A stretch of DNA of 23,094 nt. It comes from Zygnema cylindricum (Eukaryota > Streptophyta > Zygnematophyceae > Zygnematales > Zygnemataceae). Positions 9,318 through 18,499 of the stretch are shown here, in pieces; position 1 is the first letter of the stretch, and every line of letters starts with the position of its first letter. The DNA is taken from contig JBBHKE010001252.1 in NCBI GenBank assembly GCA_037447655.1, positions 1-23,094 on the forward strand, given 5' to 3'. The notes under the pieces are model-generated. The model did not search any database and had not been told where the DNA came from. It was given only the letters and a program-made list of their open reading frames with translations. The position numbers were made by a program, and so were the translations under genes.

Positions 9318-10618
9318 AAGCTCATGTGCTTTTCAGGCATACCTATATATCATCAAGGATTTTTGGGCCCTTTTTACCTTATACGGTCTTTAGAGTACGG
9401 AGGAGTGAGTACACCAAGCCGAACGACATCCTTGTATTTCCTAAACTTAGCGGAACACACTTTATTTCGCGTCTAACGGAGGCCGAATGACCAAGTTCTA
9501 CCGTTTCAAAGATTGCACTTCCATTACCTGAGACCAGTTTCCAACAGCCTCCGTGGGGGGTACATTGTGGATTGCCACGAAACTTTCCGGATTTGCATCT
9601 AGATTATGCTGTTAGCCGTCAGTAGGAATTTAGCTTCGGCTCAGTTGACTTTTAGTCCCTTAATTACGTTAGGTCAAAGACTGACAAGTTAGTGTCCTTT
9701 TCAGGATTTTGTCTTATGAAAGGGGATTTAATGATAACTTCCTGCCGCGGATCTAGCCGCAGTCCGGAGCAGAAATTTTTGCCCCAAGTGTAGTACGGAT
9801 TAATTTGTCTTGTGTCTGTTCAATTATACTTCCTTTCCGCTCATTGGTTAATAGCGCAGCTTTGACTTTCGGACTTGCAATATGACAAACTTTGATGTAT
9901 AAGGCACTTGGGGTCAAAAGAGACATGTTGCTTTTCAGTAGTGTCTCCTATGAAAACCCTCAAAAATTCCAACAAACCTTCTTTTGGAGAATCTTTTTGT
10001 TGTTTCGACTCTATTGCCATCTTGGTTTTGGATCTGTCTTTTGTGGAAATCACAGTCCGAGCGGGTAGTTGGCACTATCTTCCTTTTTGGGTGATTTTGG
10101 ACCTTTTGTTGTTTGGAACCGAGAAGAGTCTAGTCGGTTCCGAGCTACGAACACCGAAGGTTGCTGGAGTACCATACCTTTTGACGATACTCTCGGGAGA
10201 GGGGTCAAATTTTTCTCATTTTCATTGTTGATTGCTGGGGTATGTTGAGCTCGTTTCGTTACATTTCACATTTTATGTCTTTTATTCTCTTTTCTGGGGC
10301 AAGGTGATATTGTTAAATCTATAAAGCCAATCATATATATCTATATATATATATCTACGTGGTAGTGCATTTGTGTCTTCATCTGGAGTTTTCTTTGCCT
10401 TGGAGTTACTTTTCTAGAGTAAGTTGAAAACCCCCTGGATCAGGACAATGGGTTTTGAGGGAAAAAATGCTTTAGACTTCCCGTCGACAAAGCACAGTAC
10501 TGAAAAGCAACCTGTCTTCTCGGATTAGAGGGGATAGGAGCTTTTACTTTGGAAGACCTCTTTTTAGAAGCGAGCTTTAGTTCTATTCAATACTCCTTCC
10601 CCCTACACCTCTGTCATT
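9318..10618 (+). other. Long 5' leader of copy 2 (no supported gene)
   Basis: About 1.3 kb separates the element's broken left end from the gag start. The same sequence recurs at 20453-21833, so it is part of the element. Long blocks are nearly identical (for example around 9760-10200 versus 20900-21360), but small indels shift every frame, so it is unlikely to code. It contains a short TA run (10342-10354) that is much longer in copy 4. It also holds a GC-rich imperfect palindrome around gcggatctagccgc (near 9748) kept in both copies. A block at about 9505-9570 does not match copy 4. Confidence 0.75.
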
Positions 10619-12459
10619 ATGGGGGGAGGAGAGACTCCGGATAACGGATCCGGAGAGCAAGGTCGATCAGAGAGGCCCATGCCGGAAGGGAAATTGTTGA
10701 GGTCCGAGGAGTCAGAGCCCATGGAGAATGTTTTTGGATCGCCAGCCAAGGAACCATCTGGTGGTTCTCCTCCTCCTCCACCTCCCAATCTAACTCCTGA
10801 ACATTACCCTTCTTTGGCAGAAGCCGCTAGGGTCCATGCTGAGGAGAGTAATAGGGAGTTTCCCAAGGCTCGGCCAAAGAGGCAAGCGCAGAGGGAGCCC
10901 CATGTGGGCCCTCTTCCCGAGGTCAGGCTACATACCAGAACCTAGATTCCCCGGGCCGAGATCTAGATTGACCCCGCTGTTTTGACGAACACACGTCGAC
11001 CAGGGCGTTAAGAACTCCTTGCCTTTCACGACCTCCATGAGCTCAAGGTGAAGAAGGAGTTGGTACAGAGAGTGGCGCGGACAGATCGAGTCAGAGTGGA
11101 TAGACCCGTCGAAGGGGTGGTGGAGATTTTGAGCAGCTCTTCGGAGAGCATCTCTTCACAATCAGTGCCAGATCGGTCCCAGAGGGCTCCCTATTCTCGC
11201 CCTCCCCGATCTTCCTCTCAAGACAGTGCAGCCAGCCGACCCACCCGGGAAGGTACCTCTTCTAGGCCTCGTGAAGGAGAAGGGGGTATCAAGAGGGGCG
11301 CACCAGATTCAGTGAGGGGAAAGAAGTTTGACCACCGTGACAGCAAGGGGAGATTCGCACCTTTCTCGAAGGAGGAGACGTCCCCGACTCCAATTCCACC
11401 CTCGACCGAGAGACTTGTTCCCAACACTGCTCGTGTCCGCCCTGTCGAAGGGCTCTGGAGATCCAAACCTATTAATCCCGAGGTTCCGGGCACGGGATCA
11501 GCAGATTTGTCCGAGGGATGGTGGCGGACCAGACCTAATGATCCCGAATTTCCGGGAACCGAGATAGCGGATCTTACCAAAGTAGTGGTAAAAGCCAAGG
11601 AACTAGTGGAGGTTCTGAAATCACAAGGACAGGATACAGCGGGGGCCGGACCTGTCACGGTAGATTGGGAGGCCTTAGAGTTAGAGAGGCGAAAGGCATG
11701 GGAACATGAATTGACGCTCATTAGGGAAGCTCGGCCTAGGACAAGTGGGATTCTTAGCGGGAAGATTCCTCCTACCTCACAGATAAGGCCGCCTTCAGAA
11801 ACTCCAGCAGTGGGAACTTCTCCTCCTGCCAGTTACCAATGTGAAATACCTTCTTCGGAGCCAAGCCAAGAGCCTCCCCTTTCGCAGAAAGGGGAGGAAA
11901 ACACAGGACCTAATGTAAAGGGTGTGGGTGTAGATCTACCTTCTAGAAACACTTTGACTCATCGGGAAGAGACCACCTTTGTCACGGTGGAGGTGTCTAC
12001 TGCTCTGGAGGCTTTAGTGGAGTTACGACCTGACGAGAGGATTCACATCCCCTTGAGGGCTCCAACACCCCCTCTCACTTTTCCCATAAAATCCCTGGAG
12101 CCCCCATCTCTTCCTCCTCCACCTTATTCCTCTCACTCCCCGGAACACGCCACAGGTCCCTCGAATTTTCCAGATCCCTCTCCTTTGCCATCCGTTTCTC
12201 CTGCTGCAGCAATCCGTGGGTCGCCTAGTCCGCCGGTGTTGCCTTACAAATACGACGTACCTGCCTATTTACCTCCTCACCGACGCTCTCCTTCCTCTTG
12301 CTCCGGAACTTCCCCTCTTGAGACATCTAGGAGGCAAACCTAGAGACGACACCTTTCCCCTCAAGGGCTCCGTAATCTCCTTCTAAATCCCCTTCTGCGT
12401 CTCCGCCACCAGCCAATCCTCAAAGGCCTGGGAACAAGCCGCGCCAGCACATCCCATCG
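10619..12459 (+). pseudogene. Gag N-terminal region (copy 2), proline- and serine-rich
   Basis: The ATG at 10619 opens MGGGETPDNGSGEQG and is matched by copy 4 at 21834 (MRGGETPDNGFGEQG), which supports the start. A proline run (SPPPPPPNLTPEHYPSLAE) follows. Reading stops at about 10943, then resumes at 11048 as a 431-residue open stretch with LHELKVKKELVQRVARTD, a serine cluster (EILSSSSES), many basic and proline residues, and two 22-residue repeats. It stops at 12341-12343. From about 12380 a different frame (SASPPPANPQRPGNK) leads into the capsid. Such long disordered, proline-rich N-terminal regions are unusual for plant gypsy gags; I infer a matrix or scaffold-like role only from position. 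Confidence 0.75.
11447..11578 (+). repeat. Tandem 66-bp repeat inside gag (two units)
   Basis: Unit 1 (11447-11512) encodes EGLWRSKPINPEVPGTGSAD plus LS, and unit 2 (11513-11578) encodes EGWWRTRPNDPEFPGTEIAD plus LT. The units are in register and differ at about eight residues, so this is an old in-frame duplication. The corresponding copy 4 region (about 22700-22835) keeps both units, with frame damage, so the duplication predates the split of these copies. Confidence 0.85.
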
Positions 12460-13441
12460 GTGGCAACCCTTCTTCGAGATCCACAATATTTTGCTAGATA
12501 TACAGGAGTAGTGGGGGACATCCTACCTCCAACCATCTTTTTCGGCGCTGGTACTTCCTCATTGGGAGGGGGATCCACACCACCGGGGGCCGCACCTTCT
12601 AGCAGGGAAGGACGTGGTTCCGTTCCCGAGGAAGAGGATACGAGATTCATCTCGCCCGCTCAGTTTGTCAGTCCCACCGGGCCTTCCTCTTCCCATTTCA
12701 CCAACTTTGCAGAGGAAGAAAAAGAAATGGGGGATATTCGAATCTTTACTGGAGATAGCTCGGGGATTGCATTTTCAGATTTTGAGTTATTGTGGAAATC
12801 TTTCACCCAATCTTAGATAAACAAGTACCGGGGGGGAGCCATTCCGGATGACTTTGAAACCACCCTCTTCCCCATGATGGTGAACTACCTGTGTGGAGGG
12901 GCGTTGGCACATTACAAGGAGCGTCAACCTCTTTTGATGGCTCCTAGCATTAAAATCTTGGATCCAGCCCTTGATGTCGTTGTTTTGCAAGCGGAGGCTG
13001 ACTTTGCCGCTGCTGGGGCGACCCCTGTGACTGCTACCTTTACACAGCATGAAACTACACGCGCAAGGAAGTGCCTATGTTAACCGGCTGCAGGCGATCC
13101 AGGAAGCCCAAGCAGCAACTCGCATGGTCGCCAACCCAAACCCTTGTACCACCCTACTGAATACCTGGTGACTCCTCTACACAGAGAGGAACGAGTGCGC
13201 GATCAAGGAATTCACGGAATTTCGATGTTTAAAGAACGAGACTCCCCATACTCTTTTTAACCGACTCTCCAACCTTTGTCAAAAGACAAAGTTGTCCACA
13301 ATTGATCTTCCGGCAATGGCAACAAAATATTTCATCGCCGTCCGTAATTCTTTCAGGCCGACAGGGCAGACTGCACTAGACAATTAGATTGCAAGACAGG
13401 CAATTCAGGACATTAATCCCTCCGCCAAGGACATTTCTCTG
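12460..13441 (+). pseudogene. Gag capsid domain (copy 2)
   Basis: The frame beginning about 12380 carries LLRDPQYFARYTGVVGDIL, a long acidic spacer, then IRIFTGDSSGIAFSDFELLW, a typical opening of retrotransposon capsid. After a TAG (about 12814) the same frame continues with GGAIPDDFETTLFPMMVNYL and GGALAHYKERQP. A frameshift near 13050 leads to AYVNRLQAIQEAQAA, IKEFTEFRCLKNETPHTLF, NRLSNLCQ and TKYFIAVRNSFRPTG. These match the helical 'F...LRN.tPh.LlnRLs.L' pattern of Ty3/gypsy gag. Further stops lie at about 13168 and 13386. Confidence 0.85.
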
Positions 13442-13897
13442 GTGGCCATGAAGTTGTATGACCACTTCGTCCATAGTGAGGCAAGGGAGAAGGCCGTGAC
13501 TGGCAAGGCCCGAGCAAATTTGGCAGAATTCGGCAGGGAGACCTCTTTGAATGAGGAGGAACAGGCTGAACTCCAAGCTCTTCGAAAGCTTAAAGGGAAG
13601 CAAGTGGCTGACAGCGGGTCAGAGCCAGCTATGGGAGCAGATGAGCGGGTATTTCTCTATAATTGCCTGAATTGTCAGCAACCGGGTCATGGGTGGAAGC
13701 ATTGCACCAGAAAACTTAAACGGGAACTGGCTTTGAAACTTAAAGAATGGGAGAAACAACACGCAAAAAGAACCTTGAAACAACAAGAAAGGCTCAAGGG
13801 GGGGAAGGGAGAGGACAGGACACCGGTAACCAAAGAAACTTACCATCCAACTCCACAGAGCAAAACCTCTAAGATATCCCAATCTCAGTTGCGGTAG
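13442..13897 (+). pseudogene. Gag nucleocapsid with CCHC zinc knuckle (copy 2)
   Basis: An open stretch follows capsid in the same frame. It holds one zinc knuckle, CLNCQQPGHGWKHC (13664-13705), in the exact C-x2-C-x4-H-x4-C spacing of retroviral and retrotransposon nucleocapsids, which bind and package RNA. Before it is a charged helical segment (EEEQAELQALRKLKGKQV); after it a very basic lysine-rich tail (KLKRELALKLKEWEKQHAKR) that would add RNA affinity. The frame ends at a TAG at 13895-13897. Confidence 0.9.
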
Positions 13898-15090
13898 ATC
13901 AAACTTCCCAAGTTTGATGACGCCCAAATCTCCAACGAAATCCAGGGTAAATAAGCTACCCAGGGAGCCAAGTGCAAAACTTCTGGATTTCTGGGGCATA
14001 AGGAAGGGCAATATTTCCCGAAAAATGGAGTACCCAAGGAAAGGATGCAGTTTGCTTTGTTTATTGGGGAAGGGGAAACCATCGTTAACCCTCTACCCCT
14101 CCAACTCCTATACCCGTGGGGGCGCCAACTTATGCCTACACCAGAAAGACCTGCGCCACTTCCAGCTGCTCCGGCAAAGTTTACGCCGGAGATTATTCTA
14201 CAGCAAAAAAGTCAGCAGTTGGCCGCGATGGGTACACCGTTAGCTGCCCTCCGCTTGGGATCTTCTTCCCGGACTGCATTTCTTACAGCAACCCAACGAC
14301 TCCAAAGGCAAAGACAGGAGTTGTTACAGAAGCTCACCGAGCTTGAGCTTCAAAGCACAGAGGGTGTCAATGATGACGACTTATTGGGCTGGGATTTGGA
14401 ACCTCCAAATGCCCACCATGCCCGAAGCTTCCTGTCTAGAGCTTGGAATGTTGGGGTAGGAGACAGTCGTCGCCAACTCCGCAACTCCACCTCAATGCAA
14501 AGACAGGACCGGCGGAAAATGGGTCAGAGGGATCACAACCAAAAAGCTACTGGGCCTTTGTCAATTACTCCCCGAGCCGTAATGTTGAACAGCAACATCG
14601 GCTTAGGAATCAAGCCCACTCACCAGCCATCTCTTCCTCCCAAACCTAAATTGCCTCCCAGTTTCGAAAATTACAAGAACGAGAAACAACAGCGAGAAAA
14701 GGAGGTATGGAACAAGAGAAAAAAGACAATCAAGACTGGTTTGAGAAATATATGGCCGAACGCCCGGAGAATGATGCTCCCCAAACACCTCCTTTTCCAT
14801 ATTCTGGCTCAGAGAGTGAGCAAGAAGGACAAGATCAGGATCAACAGGAACCGAACTCACCAAAAGCAACACTTCCCTCCTCCAAGCCGGCTGTCATGCT
14901 AGTCCGGCACCTCATGCCCAATGCTCTCACACACGTGAAGACTCTAGCCTTGTCCCACAACCTGCCCGAAGAAATCCTCATTCAGGCATTGGGAGAGAAG
15001 ATCCACTCTGGAAAGGGGGGGGTAGAGAAGACCACTCCGCCAACTGCATTAATTTTTTCCATCGATCCTATAACCCCTATAGTGGATAGG
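13898..15090 (+). pseudogene. Gln-rich gag-pol spacer region (copy 2)
   Basis: After the nucleocapsid stop the same frame continues (IKLPKFDDAQISNEIQGK, stop, ATQGAK...) and is open again at 14045-14902. The stretch 14200-14350 is a likely coiled coil (FTPEIILQQKSQQLAAMG, then RLQRQRQELLQKLTELELQS). Later it becomes basic and proline-rich (LPPKPKLPPSFENYKNEKQQ). A shift near 14700-14760 moves reading to the frame of protease, with a highly acidic patch (SESEQEGQDQDQQEPN). I recognise no family in these roughly 400 residues. It is longer than the usual gap between nucleocapsid and protease in plant gypsy elements. Confidence 0.6.
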
Positions 15091-15642
15091 GACTACAAAG
15101 CCTTATCCGTGGCTCTCATACTGAACAGAACCAGGAACTTCAAGCTCCACGGATACGGGGAATACCACGATGTTGTGGTCGACACCGAAGCTCTCCCCAA
15201 CCTCATAACCACCTCAACTTTGTAGAAGATGCCCGAGGAACTCTGGCCTGAAATCTGCCCAAGCAACATCTGCTTAAGCACTGTAAGTAGCGGCATTCAA
15301 CTAGTCCATGGGATAATCAAGGCCATGGATATCGAGTTTTCGGATAACGGAGGCTAACGGGTGAAAATTGAGCTCCCCTTCTTGGTGGTGGAAGGGACTC
15401 ATTTTGAAATTCTGTTGGGAATGGCCACCAGGACCCGGCTCAATATGAGTTTGAGCGTGTGGAAAGAACTGTGTACCGTCTGGGACCCCAAAAATCCGGA
15501 AGGAACCAAAGTGGTGGTTCCTCTGGATTTATGGAACCAGGGAAAGACAAATGTCCCAGTATCTAGATGCTACCCGGTGTACACAACAGCATCTCCGACG
15601 GAATTGTTTCGCAGTTCCATCGATATCGCCAAAGAAATCTAG
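15091..15642 (+). pseudogene. Retropepsin-like aspartic protease (copy 2)
   Basis: The active-site region reads DVVVDTEALPNLITTSTL, with Asp at 15181-15183. It matches the gypsy 'v.vDTGA..NlIs...l' motif, except that the essential Gly of D-T-G is Glu (a GGA to GAA type change). A TAG follows at 15223-15225, then PEELWPEICPSN in the same frame, a TAA near 15356, and VKIELPFLVVEGTHFEILLGMATRTRLNMSL. The last part is the 'ILLG..ft...' block that closes the retropepsin fold. The frame ends at 15640-15642 (TAG). The enzyme would release Gag and Pol proteins; this copy is inactive from the D-T-E change and stops. Confidence 0.85.
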
Positions 15643-15779
15643 CAATTCCCAATTTCCAGGCGGTGGGAAGAGGATTATAAGAATAATTATTACAGGTAGC
15701 AAAAATCCGGTGGGGATTGGATCAAGCATTTTCAGCCTTGATGTTTTAGGAAGCTACCTCACTGTCTAATGCTTCCAAA
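15643..15779 (+). other. Spacer between protease and DNMT (copy 2)
   Basis: About 45 codons' worth of sequence has no domain I recognise. The frame that enters the DNMT carries a basic patch, SNASKPKRSNKEF, at its downstream edge (about 15765-15803), which could be a nuclear-localisation-like or flexible linker segment. It has a TAG at about 15747 in that frame. Confidence 0.4.
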
Positions 15780-16782
15780 CCCAAGAGGAGTAATAAAGAA
15801 TTCAATCGACAAGTGGTGTCATTGGTAGTTCCCGATTTCGGACTGCGTATTTTATCTCTATTTTCCAGAATTAGTTCCGATTTGGAAGCGGTCTTCAAAA
15901 CATGATATCTGGTGGAGTCATACACAGCCGTGGAAGTATCTCTTGAGCCTAGGGCGCTTAGCAAACATCGCCTCCACCAACTTCATCACCTATATCCTCA
16001 ACGGCTTCCAGTATCAGCCTTCTCTAAAGCTCACCGTAGTCTTCCCCACAATGTAGAAAACATCATGGCGACCCACATGGCCAGTTTGGGAAGAGTGGAT
16101 TTGGTGTTGGCAGGCTGGCCTTGTCAGGGATACTCCCTAACAGGACAAGGAAAAGGGCATCAAGACCGCAGAAGTGGAACCTTTTTTTCGGTTGATAGAG
16201 TTAATCTCGCGGCTTCAACAACTCCAAGAAACGTCGGTGGGGTACATTCTGGAAAATGTCCACCCGGGAGATGATAAACGAAAACAGGTTGCGGACAGCT
16301 GGAATCACGTAACCCAAATTTTAGGGGCTCCATTAGTTTTCGACACCGCACAGCTGGGATCCCTGGCACACCGTGTCAAGGCATATTGGACCAACATGAT
16401 CCCGATTCCAGTCCTCCGACAACTGTTAAAGAAGGAAATCCCCGACCCGAAAAATTCCATCCAGCAAATACTTGGGGAAGGTAGAATAGCCACACAAGTG
16501 ACTCGACCCTACCGCCCACCTTTTTTTCGGTGCAACAGACCGGGATTCCCAAAGAAAGCCCTCCCGACATTGGTCGCTTTCCCTCACAGTCACGCATATC
16601 GGTATGGAGCGGTGGGAATGATTTTTGACAGCAAAGTTGGACTCTGGACAACACCGACAATTGCCGAACAAGAAGAAGCAATGGGATTTCAGAAAGGAAC
16701 AACGGTAGCACAAGGTATGTCAGACCTTCAGCGGTGCAGACTCAAGCATGCACTCGCCTTTTCCAGTTTCACGTCCACGTAA
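15780..16782 (+). pseudogene. Cytosine-5 DNA methyltransferase, DNMT3-like, within gypsy pol (copy 2)
   Basis: Motifs run in the canonical order. Motif I (SAM binding) is ILSLFSRISSD at 15849-15881, where the usual F-x-G-x-G glycines are lost. After a TGA at 15903 comes YTAVEVSLEPRAL (the 'y.a.Ei...a' block). The catalytic loop LAGWPCQGYS has Cys at 16122-16124, and QDRRSGTFF follows. A one-base slip in a T-run near 16172 moves to RLIELISRLQQL and YILENVHPGDD (motif VI, ENV at 16252-16260). LAHRVKAYW (16366-16392) matches motif VIII, in the DNMT3 'aHRxRyfw' style. EGRIATQV, then TPTIAEQEEAMGF and RCRLKHALAF (motifs IX-X) close it. The roughly 330 residues fit a bare catalytic domain. Order I to X argues against plant DRM, which is permuted. 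It is in frame with the RT linker after one TAA. Confidence 0.9.
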
Positions 16783-17066
16783 TCGAGAGCTATTTACCAT
16801 CAAGCTCCTCAGTTATTAGCACTGCAGGCAACTTTGCAGCTTGAGGGGGGGAGAGAAAGGAGAAGAAAAACCAAACTTTACATTTTACCGCCGCAGGTTT
16901 TCCTAGTGGGGGGGGACAGCAGCTCCGATGGTGATAGCTTAGCGGAAGTTGTCAGCACCAGTGTACTAGCCAGAGAGATATGGGCAGATCCACCGGTAGG
17001 GTTGGAATTCGACATTAACCTCCGGGAAGACCGCCGGAAGCTAAGGCTGCCGTTGAGCCGGGGAAA
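16783..17066 (+). pseudogene. DNMT-RT linker of pol (copy 2)
   Basis: Reading continues from the DNMT in the same frame after the TAA at 16780-16782: APQLLALQATLQLEGG, then GDSSSDGDSLAEVVSTSVL and GLEFDINL. At about 17025 one base is missing relative to copy 1 (NLWGRPPEAW there), which pushes this copy into the RT frame that opens at 17067. Serine/glycine-rich and hydrophilic, it resembles a polyprotein linker. The shared frame with both neighbours supports a DNMT-RT fusion in the ancestral polyprotein. Confidence 0.7.
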
Positions 17067-18060
17067 ATGGATTGGACCTTGGGGGAAAAGCTGGACCCTC
17101 AGCAGAACGCGCAACTCTCAGAGCTGTTGGCCGAACACAAACAGGTGTTCTCATGGTCAGAAACAAACGTCGGTATCTACAAAGGAACACCCTTCCGAAT
17201 TGATTTGATCGACGAGACGGCTAATGTTTGGCAGAAGCAGTATCCTCTCAGTTTCAAAGAAAAGGAATTCATCACGGCTAAATTCCAGACCTTGGTGGAA
17301 GCCGGATTGGTTCAAGAAAGTACCAGACTTCATGGATTCATTTCCCCGACAGTCCTCCCTCCCAAAAATGACTCGTCTGGGAAAACTGTAGATTTTCGGA
17401 TGTGTGGAGACTATCGCATGTTGAACACGGCCACCATCTCTGACCGGTATCCGATGCCGACTCCGGAAGAGATATTCGACTCTCTTGCAGGCGCCACTAT
17501 ATATTCCACTCTAGACCTGAAGAATGGTTTCCACGAGATTGCAATGGAACCAAAGCACTGGGAGAGAACTGTATTTTGGGTGAGTTCCAGACTTTATGAA
17601 TGGATTTACATGCCCTTCGGGCTTAAAAATGCACCGGCAAAATTCCAACGGGCCATGGACGAAGCACTCCGAGGAATCGAGTGTGCCCGGTGCTATATTG
17701 ATGATGTTATTATATTCTCAAAGACTTTTGATGAACACCTGGAGCATATCCAGATCGTTCTCCAGGCAATCCGAGCAGCGGGCTTGAAATGTCACCCGGG
17801 CAAAGGCATTTTTGGGGTGCACAAAATCATTTACCTCGGACATGAGGTGACACCCGGGACTGTGGGTCCCCACATGGTCAAGGTGGCAGCCCTTGACGCT
17901 CTTCCCCCACTACAAGACATCTCCGCCGTTCGCACTTTTCTAGGTTTGGCCAATTACTATCGGCGGTTTATCCCAGAGTTCAGTAGTCACGCCCAGCCCC
18001 TTAACCAGCTACTGCAGAAGGACCAAGAGTGGCAATGGGCCAAAAAACAACAGATTTTCT
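17067..18060 (+). pseudogene. Gypsy reverse transcriptase (copy 2), catalytic part intact
   Basis: This is the best-preserved domain: 400 codons open from 17067 (MDWTLGEKLDPQQ) to 18269, covering all of RT and the first part of RNase H. Blocks include FRIDLIDETANVWQKQY, ITAKFQTLVEAGLVQES, DFRMCGDYRMLN, YSTLDLKNGFHEIAM (Asp at 17514), MPFGLKNAPAKFQRAMDEAL and YIDD at 17694-17705 followed by VIIFSKTFDEHLEHI. The connection has CHPGKGIFGVHKIIYLGHEV and FLGLANYYRRFIPEFSSHA. RT copies element RNA into DNA. The start at 17067 is only where the frame opens; the real start of pol lies far upstream. Confidence 0.95.
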
Positions 18061-18490
18061 TCCAGTTCTTGAAGGATGCTCTGAAGCAGCACCCCGTGCT
18101 CCGGATGCCTGATCACCAAAGACCTTTCCTCCTTTATACTGATTGGAACAGGTTTGGATTGGGAGCGGTTCTGGCTCAAGTCGATGATGCCGGAGCTGAA
18201 TATGTGGTGGCCTACGCCAGCCAGAGTAACAACAGGGTTGAGGGGAATTATAGCAGTTACCACGGATAGTTACTCGCAACGGTTTGAGCCATCCAGCATT
18301 TCTGGCCTTATTTGTACGGTGTCCATTTCACACTGATTACGGATAACCAACCCTTGAAATGGATCATGGAAAATAGTAAGTTGACCGGCAAACTCGCCAG
18401 ATGGGTTCTTATCCTGCAGGAATATGATTTCGACATTGTTCATAGGGCAGGGGAGATCCATGGGAATGCCGACCGACTTAGCTAGAATCC
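18061..18490 (+). pseudogene. Gypsy RNase H (copy 2)
   Basis: The open frame from RT continues through QHPVLRMPDHQRPFLLYTDW (first catalytic Asp at residue 359 of that frame) and GLGAVLAQVDDAGAEYVVAY to SSYHG. Here the codon for the catalytic Glu (HGEL in copies 1 and 3) is TAG at 18267-18269. The same frame then gives LLATV, a TGA, AIQHFWPYLYGVHF, TLITDNQPLKWIMEN, QEYDFDIVHRAGEIHGNADR. This is the normal RNase H end ('D-x-q-x-L', 'H..G..n..aD.lS'). RNase H removes template RNA during reverse transcription. Loss of Glu and the stops make it inactive. Confidence 0.92.
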
Positions 18491-18499
18491 AGATCCCTC

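Noticed and set aside
9908-10231. 107-codon plus-strand frame in the leader of copy 2
   Set aside because: Copy 4 shows the first part in one frame and the rest in others (stop at about 21243), and there is no recognisable domain. Treated as chance.
11218-11721. 167-codon minus-strand open frame in gag
   Set aside because: It is antisense to the long gag reading, has biased composition from the Ser/Pro-rich coding strand, and shows no domain.
15780-16782. DNMT as an independent host or bacterial gene
   Set aside because: It sits in frame with the RT linker, is flanked by PR and RT, and its C-terminal part recurs before RT in copy 1, so it is a pol domain.
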